Assembly: GCF_024213195.1 (NCBI RefSeq)
Contig: NZ_JANAVF010000026.1
Span: 28,121-92,120, forward strand
Reading direction: 5' to 3'
Length of the DNA: 64,000 bases
DNA from: Streptomyces sp. TBY4
GTDB taxonomy: Bacteria > Actinomycetota > Actinomycetes > Streptomycetales > Streptomycetaceae
Shown: piece after piece, positions 1 to 7,304 of the stretch
How the letters are laid out: each line of letters opens with the position of its first letter
Position numbering within the stretch: position 1 is the first letter of the stretch
Translations under genes and position numbers: made by a program
The notes under the pieces: model-generated
What the model saw: the letters and a program-made list of their open reading frames with translations, nothing else
Told to the model about the DNA's origin: nothing
The model's database searches: none

Positions 1-1
1 G

Positions 2-1333
2 CTCGACCCGAGCCGGCTGGTCATGCTGCCGCTGCGCCCGCGTCCGCTCATCCAGGCCCTGCTGGCCTCCTCGCTCATCGGCATCGGGCCGCTGTTCACG
101 CTCTGCCTGGCCGTCGGCTCCGTGATCGCCGTCGCACGGGGCGCCGCGGGCCTGGTGGCCGCCGTCCTGGCCGTACCGCTGCTGCTCGTCGGCTGCGTGA
201 CGCTGGCCCGGGCGGTCGCGACCGCCAACGTACGGCTCCTGACCAGCCGCAAGGGGCGCGACCTCGCGCTGCTCAGCGGCCTGCTGATCGCGATCGGCGC
301 GCAGGTGGCGAACCTCGCCATCGCGCGGCTGGCCGAACCGGGCGGCCTGGACCGGCTGGAGCCGGCCGGGGCGGTCCTGCGCTGGCTGCCGCCCGCGACG
401 GCCGTCGGGATGGTGGACTCCGCGAGCGAGGGTTCGTACGGGATCGCGGCAGCCCAGCTCCTCATCACGGTCGCGGCCCTCGGGCTGCTGCTCTGGTACT
501 GGGAGCGCGGCCTGACCAAGCTGATGGTCACCCCGGACGGTTCGACGATCGTGGCCGCCAAGGACCACAAGAAGAAGCCGGCCGGCGGCGGCCGGTCGCT
601 CCTGCCGGACAACCGTACGGGCGCGGCCGCCCAGCGCTCGCTGCGCTACATGGTGCGCGATCCGAAGACGAAGTCGGCGTCGGTGTCGGCCCTGGCGCTC
701 GGTCTGATCATCCCGGTCGTCAACGCCGTCCAGGGGGGCGGCTCGGTGTACCTGGCCTGCTTCGCCTCGGGCATGCTCGGCCTCCAGATGTACAACCAGT
801 TCGGGCAGGACACCTCGGCGTTCTGGATGGTCGCGCAGACCATCTCCAGCACCCGGGACGCGTACGTGGAGCTGCGCGCCCGCGCCCTGGCCCTCGCGCT
901 GGTCACCGTGCCCTTCACCGTGCTGGTCGCGGCGGTCACCGCCGGGCTGGTCGGCAACTGGTCCGGTCTGCCCGCCGGCTTGGGCCTGGCCCTGGCCCTG
1001 CTCGGCTCGATGCTGTGCACGGGAGCCCTGTCGTCCGCCTACTTCGCGTACTCGATCCCGACCGACGGCGCCTTCAAGAACGTCGCCCCGGGCCAGGGCG
1101 CCCTGGCGTGGACGAGCCTCCTCCTCGGCATGCTCGCCTCGGCACTGATCAGCTCTCCGCTGATCGCCCTGGCCATCTATTTCAGCGCCACGGACCAGCA
1201 GTCCGCGGCCTGGATCCTGCTCCCGCTGGGCGTGGCCTGGGGCACGCTGGCCACCTGGGCCGGCCTGCGCATCGCGGCACCGGCGGTGGCGCGCAAGCTC
1301 CCCGAGATCCTGCTGGCGGTCAGCAAGGGCTGA
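2..1333 (+). CDS. ABC exporter integral membrane subunit (5' end outside window)
   Basis: The reading frame is open from base 2, so the gene starts upstream of the window and this is its C-terminal ~443 residues. It holds about nine or ten hydrophobic helices separated by short Arg-rich loops, plus one soluble stretch with a Lys cluster (HKKKP) near the middle. This layout is typical of the large transmembrane protein encoded next to an ATPase in actinobacterial ABC-2 type exporters. The partner ATPase would be upstream and is not visible. Substrate unknown. A strong hairpin terminator follows the stop by 23 bp. It could also be an orphan polytopic membrane protein. Confidence 0.72.
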   Translation, partial: LDPSRLVMLPLRPRPLIQALLASSLIGIGPLFTLCLAVGSVIAVARGAAGLVAAVLAVPLLLVGCVTLARAVATANVRLLTSRKGRDLALLSGLLIAIGAQVANLAIARLAEPGGLDRLEPAGAVLRWLPPATAVGMVDSASEGSYGIAAAQLLITVAALGLLLWYWERGLTKLMVTPDGSTIVAAKDHKKKPAGGGRSLLPDNRTGAAAQRSLRYMVRDPKTKSASVSALALGLIIPVVNAVQGGGSVYLACFASGMLGLQMYNQFGQDTSAFWMVAQTISSTRDAYVELRARALALALVTVPFTVLVAAVTAGLVGNWSGLPAGLGLALALLGSMLCTGALSSAYFAYSIPTDGAFKNVAPGQGALAWTSLLLGMLASALISSPLIALAIYFSATDQQSAAWILLPLGVAWGTLATWAGLRIAAPAVARKLPEILLAVSKG

Positions 1334-1356
1334 CCGGCGGGGCCTTCGCAGCGAAA

Positions 1357-1399
1357 AGCCCCCGGGTGCCGCCTCGTGACGAGGCGGCACCCGGGGGCT
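1357..1399 (+). terminator. Rho-independent-type terminator
   Basis: Perfect 21-bp inverted repeat (AGCCCCCGGGTGCCGCCTCGT and its complement) around a single central G, just after the ABC permease stop. There is a short T run only (CTTCG), as is usual for Streptomyces terminators. Confidence 0.85.
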
Positions 1400-1605
1400 T
1401 CGCGCTGTCGTGCCGCCGGTCACCCGTCGGCCCGGCCGAGGCGGACGAGCATCTTGCCGGTGTTGCCCCGTGACGGCCCCCGCAGCGGCGTCAGTCGGCC
1501 CGGCCGGCCCCAGTCGGGCTCACCGCCCCGCCCGGGCCCACAGCGGCCCCAGTCCGGCTCACCGTGCCCCGCGAGCCCCACCCCGCCCCCGCCCGGCCCC
1601 GCCCC

Positions 1606-2538
1606 TCACGCCGAGGCCTTGATTCCCTCCAGGAACGGCTCCACCGCGGCCCGCCACGCCGCCGGGTGGTCGTAGTGGAGGTAGTGGCCGGCGTCCGGGA
1701 TCTCCGCGTACTGGCCGGCCGGGAGGACGCGGACCATCTCCTGGGCCTCCGCGCGGCCCAGCTCGCCGTCCAGGCCGCGCACGACCAGCGTCGGGCAGCG
1801 GACCTGGGCGAGTTCCTCCCAGTGCGCGTCGTGCACCCACGTCTCGCGCGCGCTCAGCATCTGGCGGCGCGAGAACAGCGGGCGCCAGCCGTCGGCTGCC
1901 TCGTGCATCACCTCGGCGAAGAACTCGCCCCGGCCCGGGTCCGGGCGCTCCACCCGCGGATCGTCCTCGCCGAACCAGCGGCGCGCGGCGTCCTGGGTGG
2001 GGAACGGCAGCGGCCAGTGCCGGAACCATTCCTCCCACTCCTGCTGCGAGGCCTCCCCCAGCGCGGACGCCCGCATGTCGCAGATGACCAGGGCCGCTAC
2101 GAGGTCGGGGCGGCGGGCCGCCAGCTGCCAGGCGGTGAGGGCGCCCATGGAATGGCCGATCAGCGTCACCGGTGCGAGGCCGAGCTGCTCGACGGCCGCT
2201 TCGGCGTCGGCCACGAAGGCCTCGCGGCCGTAGGCGACGGAGCTGCCGGGGCCGGTGGTCGCAGGGCGTTCGCTCTGGCCGTGGCCGCGCTGGTCGAGGG
2301 CCACGACGCGGCGGCTCGCCCCGAGCCAGCGGGCGGTGCCCGCCCAGTGGAAGGCGCGGCCCATCAGGCCGTGTAGTAAGAGGGCCGCGGGCTCACCCGA
2401 CGGCGGCAGCTGCGCCGAATCCGATGCCGAATCCGATGCCGGCTCCGGATCGGACGCCGGCTCCGCGGCCGCTGCGCGGAACTCCCAGGCCGCCAGGCGT
2501 ACGCCGTCGGCCCCCGTCACATCGAGGCGTCGTACCAC
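1606..2538 (-). CDS. alpha/beta hydrolase
   Basis: 310 residues if the GTG at 2538 is used. That start is preceded by GAAGGGGGTG, and the protein then begins at the conserved VVRRLDVTGADG. Longer frames reach 2820, but the extra N-terminus has no family-like features. The alpha/beta hydrolase fold is clear: oxyanion motif LLLHGLMG, DQRGHGQS strand, nucleophile elbow GHSMG (Ser), a late Asp in VVRGLDGE and catalytic His in PDAGHYLHYD. It is probably a cytoplasmic esterase or related hydrolase of unknown substrate. An odd Ser/Asp/Pro repeat (ASDPEPASDSASDSAQ) lies between strand 1 and the HG motif. It lies downstream of, and codirectional with, dmdR1, but a hairpin separates them. Confidence 0.85.
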   Translation of the reverse strand: MVRRLDVTGADGVRLAAWEFRAAAAEPASDPEPASDSASDSAQLPPSGEPAALLLHGLMGRAFHWAGTARWLGASRRVVALDQRGHGQSERPATTGPGSSVAYGREAFVADAEAAVEQLGLAPVTLIGHSMGALTAWQLAARRPDLVAALVICDMRASALGEASQQEWEEWFRHWPLPFPTQDAARRWFGEDDPRVERPDPGRGEFFAEVMHEAADGWRPLFSRRQMLSARETWVHDAHWEELAQVRCPTLVVRGLDGELGRAEAQEMVRVLPAGQYAEIPDAGHYLHYDHPAAWRAAVEPFLEGIKASA

Positions 2539-2572
2539 CGCAGATGCACCCCCTTCGCTCCCGGCCACAGTA

Positions 2573-2588
2573 TCGAACCCGTATTCGA
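2573..2588. promoter_or_regulatory. Inverted repeat upstream of the hydrolase
   Basis: TCGAA-CCCGTA-TTCGA lies 35-50 bp upstream of the chosen hydrolase start, in an unusually AT-richer patch (2565-2640). The position fits an operator or promoter element. The regulator is unknown. Confidence 0.35.
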
Positions 2589-2754
2589 AAACGGGGTTCT
2601 CGCCTACAACACCGCTCTTTCGAGTGACCTTGCTCAAGGATTGACCGCCGCTGCCGATGGAGATCCTTTCAACAGGGAGGCGGGCCGCTCGGGGAAGACG
2701 GTCCGAAGGGGTGACCTTGAGAGCTCGGGGCTCCAGGTCGAACAGGGGAGGACT

Positions 2755-2782
2755 GGTCCCGGCGCCGCAAGGCGCCGGGACC
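2755..2782 (-). terminator. Perfect hairpin between dmdR1 and the hydrolase gene
   Basis: 12-bp perfect stem GGTCCCGGCGCC / GGCGCCGGGACC with a 4-base loop. It lies in the 404-bp gap downstream of dmdR1 and probably ends the dmdR1 transcript. No long U run, which is normal here. The rest of 2589-2942 shows no convincing gene. Confidence 0.6.
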
Positions 2783-2942
2783 ATCCATACAGATCCGCAC
2801 CGGTCCACATCGACCGACACCAGCCGGTTTCGCTCGCACTGGCGACCCGATCGAACGCCTGTACGTCAGCCCGCCGGATACCGCCTGCCCGCCGGCCGGC
2901 AGTACGCCCGCCGTACGCTCAGCCGCCCGTCAGCGCCCCCCG

Positions 2943-3635
2943 TCAGCGCTTCGCCACGAACACGTGGGAGGCGATGTCCGCCTCCAGCTCCGCGGCCTCG
3001 CCCCCGCTGCCGACCAGCACACCGCCCGGCGACTCGGTCACGCTGACCACCGAGCCGGGCTGCACGCCCGCCCGCCGCAGTGTGTACATCAGCTGCGCGT
3101 CCGTCTGGATCGGCTCACCGATCCGGCGGATCACCACGGTCTTGCCGTCCACGCCCGGGTCCAGCTCCGCCAGGCTGACCATGCCCTCCTCCAGGAAGGG
3201 GTCGGCCTCCGCCTTCTCGCCCAGTTCCTCGAGCCCCGGGATCGGGTTCCCGTACGGCGACTCGGTCGGGTGGCGCAGCAGCTCCAGCACCCGCCGCTCC
3301 ACCGCCTCGCTCATCACGTGCTCCCAGCGGCAGGCCTCGGCGTGCACCTGCTCCCACTCCAGGCCGATGACGTCGACGAGCAGACACTCCGCGAGGCGGT
3401 GCTTGCGCATCACCCGCGTCGCCAGCCGGCGCCCCTCCTCCGTCAGTTCCAGGTGCCGGTCACTGGCGACGGCCACCAGGCCGTCGCGCTCCATCCGCGC
3501 CACCGTCTGACTCACCGTCGGGCCGCTCTGGTCGAGCCGCTCGGCGATACGGGCGCGCATGGGGACCACGCCTTCCTCTTCCAGTTCGAGGATGGTGCGG
3601 AGGTACATCTCCGTGGTATCGATCAGTCCGGACAT
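2943..3635 (-). CDS. dmdR1: Iron-dependent regulator DmdR1 (DtxR/IdeR family)
   Basis: 230 residues starting MSGLIDTTEMYLRTILELEEE; the ATG at 3635 follows GAGGGG. The DtxR architecture is complete: N-terminal winged helix with SGPTVSQTVARMERDGL; a dimerisation/metal domain with the conserved H, E and C positions (RKHRLAECLL, EACRWEHVMSE); and a C-terminal SH3-like domain (about 155-230). With Fe2+ this family represses siderophore synthesis and uptake genes by binding the iron box. A candidate iron box is present at the other end of the window, before the FecCD importer. Its divergent neighbour is an SIS-domain gene with a DasR-type site, so iron and N-acetylglucosamine control meet here. 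The opposite strand keeps a long open frame across the whole gene (see the antisense ORF). Confidence 0.95.
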   Translation of the reverse strand: MSGLIDTTEMYLRTILELEEEGVVPMRARIAERLDQSGPTVSQTVARMERDGLVAVASDRHLELTEEGRRLATRVMRKHRLAECLLVDVIGLEWEQVHAEACRWEHVMSEAVERRVLELLRHPTESPYGNPIPGLEELGEKAEADPFLEEGMVSLAELDPGVDGKTVVIRRIGEPIQTDAQLMYTLRRAGVQPGSVVSVTESPGGVLVGSGGEAAELEADIASHVFVAKR

Positions 3636-3680
3636 TCGTGCCCCTCGGATTGCGTGCGCTGGCCCTGCCCCCAATTCTGA
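2964..3680 (+). other. Antisense ORF fully overlapping dmdR1 (adm-like)
   Basis: A 238-codon frame opposite dmdR1 covers nearly its full length and extends past its start. From memory of the literature, an antiparallel gene, adm, overlapping dmdR1 was reported in S. coelicolor to affect siderophore and antibiotic production. The predicted product is rich in His, Leu, Arg and Gln and has no recognisable domain. High-GC codon bias by itself creates such shadow frames, so only the earlier report makes this worth listing. Confidence 0.25.
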
Positions 3681-3816
3681 CCCATCACGCCGACAACCGT
3701 CCCGTGTAGGACGTCAAGGGCCGTTCCGGAATGCCCCGGAACACTTCCCCGGACCGCTCGGGCGCCTCTCATTACGCCCCCCACCGGGCCTTTCGCCCCT
3801 TGGATCTACGTCCGTA

Positions 3817-3846
3817 TTGACACGCCCTTGGTCCAGACCGCACGGT
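3817..3846 (+). promoter_or_regulatory. Promoter with DasR-type operator (dre) before the SIS gene
   Basis: TTGACA at 3817-3822 is a good -35. A possible -10 (CACGGT, 3841-3846) follows 18 bp later. Between them TGGTCCAGACCG (3829-3840) matches the palindromic DasR consensus TGGTCTAGACCA at 10 of 12 positions. A repressor here would block RNA polymerase, relieved by glucosamine-6-P. Site recognition is from known consensus; binding is inferred. Confidence 0.65.
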
Positions 3847-3903
3847 GAGCGGCGGACACGGACGACAACCTCACCCACTCCCACCCCGGAAGGCCTTCGG
3901 CGT

Positions 3904-4659
3904 ATGAGCGAGAGCAAGCTGGCCGGTCAGTTCTTCGATGCCGCGATCGGGCTGCTGGAGCGGGTGCGGGACGAGGAGTCCGGCCGCATCAACGAGGCCG
4001 GGACCGTCATCGCGGAGGCCGTGGCCGCCGGGAACAAGCTCTTCGCCTTCGGCGCCGGGCACTCCTCCCTGCCCGCCCAGGACGTGGTCTACCGGGCCGG
4101 CGGACTCGCCCTGATGAACTTCCTCGCCGTCCCCGGCACCGCCGGCATCGACGTCATGCCCGCCACCCTCGGCAGCGCCCTGGAGCGCGTCGACGGCCTC
4201 GCCGGGGCGGTCCTGGACAGCAGCCCGGCCTCCGACGGCGACGTCCTCGTGATCATCTCGCTCTCCGGGCGCAACGCGCTGCCGGTGGAGATGGCCATGA
4301 ACGCCCGCGCGATCGGCCTCAAGGTCATCGGCGTCACCTCGGTGGCCTACGCGACCGGCACCAAGTCCCGCCACGTCTCCGGCACCTTCCTCAAGGACCA
4401 CTGCGACATCGTCCTCGACAGCAAGATCGCGGTCGGCGACGCCGAGCTCACCCACGAGGGCATCGAAGCCCCCTTCGCCCCCGCCTCCACCGTCGTGACC
4501 AGCGCGATCATGCAGGCGGTCATGGCCGCCGCGGCCGGCGAGCTCGTCGCCCGCGGGGTGGAGCCGCCGCTCCTGCGCTCCGGCAACGTGGACGGCGGCC
4601 ACGAGTGGAACGGCCGCGTCATGCAGGAGTACGGCGACCGCATCTTCTTCCGCCACTAG
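3904..4659 (+). CDS. SIS-domain sugar-phosphate isomerase/binding protein
   Basis: 251 residues; the ATG at 3904 is the first plausible start after the promoter. An SIS (sugar isomerase) fold is indicated by FGAGHSSLPAQD (about 42-53) and VLVIISLSGRNALPVEMA (about 111-128), with the Ser-rich phosphosugar-binding loops. The C-terminal half has NVDGGHEWN and a final RIFFRH. Members of this family bind or isomerise amino-sugar phosphates such as GlcNAc-6-P and MurNAc-6-P. The DasR-like site in its promoter supports an amino-sugar role. Its own promoter is divergent from dmdR1. The exact substrate cannot be read from the sequence. Confidence 0.88.
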   Translation: MSESKLAGQFFDAAIGLLERVRDEESGRINEAGTVIAEAVAAGNKLFAFGAGHSSLPAQDVVYRAGGLALMNFLAVPGTAGIDVMPATLGSALERVDGLAGAVLDSSPASDGDVLVIISLSGRNALPVEMAMNARAIGLKVIGVTSVAYATGTKSRHVSGTFLKDHCDIVLDSKIAVGDAELTHEGIEAPFAPASTVVTSAIMQAVMAAAAGELVARGVEPPLLRSGNVDGGHEWNGRVMQEYGDRIFFRH

Positions 4660-4694
4660 CCGCGCCCGCGGCGCCGCGGGTGCGCCGGGTGACC

Positions 4695-6017
4695 TCACCG
4701 CCCCGCCAGGTCCAGGTCCGCCGCGACACGGGCCGCCACCTCCTCCGCGTACGCCGCGTCCGCGCGCTCGAAGGCGGGCCTGGACGGCCCCCGCAGGAAG
4801 GTCAGCGTCCCCAGGCTCCGGCCCCGGCTGCGCAGGACCGTGCACAGGGCGTGCGCCGCGCCCTCGGGCCAGCGCCGGGAGCCCGCCCACGCGGCGTCGG
4901 CCTGCCCGCGCGGCGCGCTGGTCCGCACCGACCCGGCCCGGTCCAGCGCCTGCAGCGCCGGGTGGCCCGCCCCGTAGCGCACGGGGATCGCCCCGGGCTC
5001 CGGCAGCCCCGGCAGGCCGGGCGGGGACGCCGCCCAGCGCAGCAGCCGCGCGGGCGCGGGCTCCCGTACGGGTTCCCGTAGCGGCTCCAGTACGTCGACC
5101 AGCGCGTGCTCGGCGAAGCCCGCCAGGGCGAACTCCAGCCGCACCGCCGCCGCCTCCGCGGGGTCCTCGCACTCGGCGGCGGCCCGCCCGGCCCGGTACA
5201 GCTGATGGGACCGGAAGCGCAGCTGCGCCGTGTCCAGCTGCGCCTGCCGGGCCTCGGTGACGTCCTGGAACAGCAGCGCGACCCCGAGCGGTACGGGTTC
5301 CTCCGCGAGCGGCGACGCGAGGCGCAGGAACCCGCACCGCCAGCACCGCCGCCGCACGCCCTCGGGGCCCCGTACGGACACCCACAGCTCCGCGGGGGCC
5401 GGGGGCGCCCCCTCGGCCAGCACGTGCTGCAGGGCCCCCTCCAGCTCCTCCACCCCCTGCGCCAGCAGCTCCCCCAGGGGCCGCCCGAGCAGCACGGTGC
5501 GGCCGGAGCCGAAGGCGCGGGCGGCATGGGCGTTGACCACGGCTGGCCGCAGATCCACATCCACGAGCACGACCCCCCAGGAGGCGTCCTCCATCAACGC
5601 CTCGCTCAGGGCGATGGACCGCTCCAGGTCGATCTGCGCGTGCACCTCGCTGAAGGCGCAGTACACCCCGGCCGGCTTCCCGCCGGCGCCCGGCACCCCC
5701 GCGGACTGGGTCCGCACGAGCACCCGCCCGCCGTCCTTGGTCAGCAGCGCGAACTCGTGCACCTGCCGCCCCGGCACCTCCTGGGCGGCCATGAGTCTGT
5801 CCTGCACGTCCTGCGCGTCGGCGGCCCGCACGGCCCACCCCGCGAACCCCTTGCGCCCCACGGCCTCCCCCGCCGACCACCCCAGGATCCGCTCGGCCTC
5901 ACGGTTCCAGTGGGTGATCACGCCGTCGGCATCGAACGCGCACAAGGCCGCGTCCATCCCGTCCAGCAGCGCTGCGAGCAGATCGTCGGCGGTGTCGTTA
6001 CGTCCGAATGCAGTCAC
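4695..6017 (-). CDS. PAS/PAS/GAF-type sensor protein without kinase domain
   Basis: 440 residues from GTG 6017 (upstream AGGGG, 8 bp). First PAS domain about 15-125 (LCAFDADGVITHWNREAERILGWSAGEAVG). Second about 135-255 (GVVLVDVDLRPAVVNAHAARAFG...LLGRPLGEL, ending in ALLFQDVTEARQ). C-terminal GAF-like region about 275-440 (LYRAGRAAAECEDPAEA...GSVRTSAPRG). There is no histidine kinase, GGDEF/EAL, SpoIIE or HTH output domain, so it probably senses a ligand or redox state and acts through a partner protein. Two Cys (RCWRCGF) in PAS2 could bind metal or cofactor. Convergent with the SIS gene, 35 bp apart. Confidence 0.8.
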   Translation of the reverse strand: MTAFGRNDTADDLLAALLDGMDAALCAFDADGVITHWNREAERILGWSAGEAVGRKGFAGWAVRAADAQDVQDRLMAAQEVPGRQVHEFALLTKDGGRVLVRTQSAGVPGAGGKPAGVYCAFSEVHAQIDLERSIALSEALMEDASWGVVLVDVDLRPAVVNAHAARAFGSGRTVLLGRPLGELLAQGVEELEGALQHVLAEGAPPAPAELWVSVRGPEGVRRRCWRCGFLRLASPLAEEPVPLGVALLFQDVTEARQAQLDTAQLRFRSHQLYRAGRAAAECEDPAEAAAVRLEFALAGFAEHALVDVLEPLREPVREPAPARLLRWAASPPGLPGLPEPGAIPVRYGAGHPALQALDRAGSVRTSAPRGQADAAWAGSRRWPEGAAHALCTVLRSRGRSLGTLTFLRGPSRPAFERADAAYAEEVAARVAADLDLAGR

Positions 6018-6177
6018 CTGGGCCCCTGCAGGTGTTCGCGTGTGCGGCACGTCACAGCATTGAACTCGAACGTGACGCAGCCCACACCGGTTTCTGTGGA
6101 TTGGGGCAAGAAATCCGTCAGGAGCCGGTCAGGAAGACGATCGCGGATGTCGCCTCCCCCGGCCGTAAATAAACGGT

Positions 6178-6420
6178 TGTGGGGGCGGGGGGACGTGCCT
6201 AGGCTCTGTCTCACACGAGAAGGGAGGTGGTTGCCGCAATGTACGGAAACCGGACGCGTGAGGTGGCTGCGGGCTAAAGCGCCCGTTGTCGCACGCACCC
6301 AGTGCGGTGCCCGGCGGAGTCGCCGGCGCCAATCCCAAGCAGTCACCCGACCCGCGGGCTCGCCGGTACGTCCGGCCGGCTTCCCCCACTGCAGGGGGGA
6401 AACCCGAGCCCGCGGGTCGT
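6178..6420 (+). ncRNA. Candidate small transcript with 12-codon ORF and terminal hairpin
   Basis: A promoter-like pair TTGTGG (6178-6183) and TAGGCT (6200-6205) is followed by a strong AGGGAGG ribosome site, a 12-codon ORF, then ~70 nt, and a long hairpin. The hairpin arms are ACCCGCGGGCTCG (about 6350-6362) and its complement CGAGCCCGCGGGT (about 6406-6418), enclosing a second stem TTCCCCC/GGGGGAA, followed by GTTTT. The hairpin also lies just beyond the convergent pdxH stop and may serve both genes. It fills the otherwise empty 426-bp gap between the PAS gene and pdxH. The promoter and hairpin are seen; expression is inferred. Confidence 0.4.
6239..6277 (+). CDS. Possible 12-residue leader peptide
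   Basis: ATG 6239 follows AGGGAGG with 9-10 bp spacing, the strongest ribosome site in this region. The product is only MYGNRTREVAAG before TAA. No larger gene follows on this strand, so it may be an independent small peptide, a translated part of a small RNA, or chance. Confidence 0.3.
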   Translation: MYGNRTREVAAG

Positions 6421-6443
6421 CTGCGTTTTCAGGGCCGCCCCGA

Positions 6444-7097
6444 TTACGGGCAGAGGCGTTCCACGCGCCATTTGCCGTCCTCCAGGACGTAGCGGAGGCG
6501 GTCGTGGAGGCGGTTCTCGTGGCCCTGCCAGAATTCGACCGCGTCCGGGACCACGCGGATGCCGCCCCACTGCGGGGGCACCGGCACCTGTTCGCCCTCC
6601 GGGTAGCGGGCTTCCAGTTCCGCGTAGCGGCGGTCCAGTTCCGCGCGCGAGCCGATCACCGTGGACTGCTCGCTGGCCCAGGCGCCCAGCTGGGAGCCGT
6701 GGGGGCGGGAGCGGAAGTACGCCGCCGTCTCGTCCCGGCCGATGCGGGAGGCGGTGCCGGTGACGATGACCTGGCGGGCGATGGGGTGCCAGGGGAAGAG
6801 CAGGGAGACGAACGGGTTCGCGGCCAGTTCGCGGCCCTTGCGGGAGTCGTAGTTCGTGAAGAAGACGAAGCCACGGTCGTCGAACTGCTTCAACAGGACC
6901 GTGCGCGAACTGGGGCGGCCGTCCGGACTTGCGGTCGCGACGACCATCGCGTTGGGTTCGAAGACGTTCGCCTCCGCAGCGTCGCGGAACCAGCGCGCGA
7001 ACTGGCCCATCGGCTCCTCGGCGAGGCTCTCCTCGTCGACGAGGTGGGAGCGGTACTGCTTGCGCATGTCGGCAGGGTCAAGGTGCTGATCGGTCAC
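6444..7097 (-). CDS. pdxH: Pyridoxamine/pyridoxine 5'-phosphate oxidase
   Basis: 217 residues from GTG 7097 (upstream GGATGGCGG). Standard PNPOx family: N-terminal MRKQYRSHLVDEESL, FMN-binding RTVLLKQFDDRGFVFFTNYDSRKG (about 65-88), Arg/His substrate loop RSRPHGSQLGAWASEQS (about 127-143), and the diagnostic C-terminus FWQGHENRLHDRLRY...WRVERLCP. It oxidises PNP/PMP to pyridoxal 5'-phosphate in the cytoplasm using FMN and O2. Length is normal. Divergent from the citrate synthase gene with a 207-bp gap. PLP is the cofactor of SerC encoded further along, but no operon link exists. Confidence 0.95.
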   Translation of the reverse strand: MTDQHLDPADMRKQYRSHLVDEESLAEEPMGQFARWFRDAAEANVFEPNAMVVATASPDGRPSSRTVLLKQFDDRGFVFFTNYDSRKGRELAANPFVSLLFPWHPIARQVIVTGTASRIGRDETAAYFRSRPHGSQLGAWASEQSTVIGSRAELDRRYAELEARYPEGEQVPVPPQWGGIRVVPDAVEFWQGHENRLHDRLRYVLEDGKWRVERLCP

Positions 7098-7304
7098 GCC
7101 GCCATCCTGCCGCAGCGGCGCGTCCGCGACTGTGCCGTATGTCACGCTTCCCCGCGCCAAGCGGAACGTACAAAATCTTGGGGCCGGTCCGACGGTCCCG
7201 AACGGATGACCATCGGCCGTGCCGGGCATCAACGGGGATGACCGCGCCGGACCGCGAATCACGCCGGGAGCCGCGCGTGTTCGCACTATTTGAGGAGCCG
7301 CCTG

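Noticed and set aside
3871..5880. 669-codon minus-strand frame opposite the SIS and PAS genes
   Set aside because: Low-complexity Gly/Arg/Ala translation, a typical high-GC shadow of the real frames.
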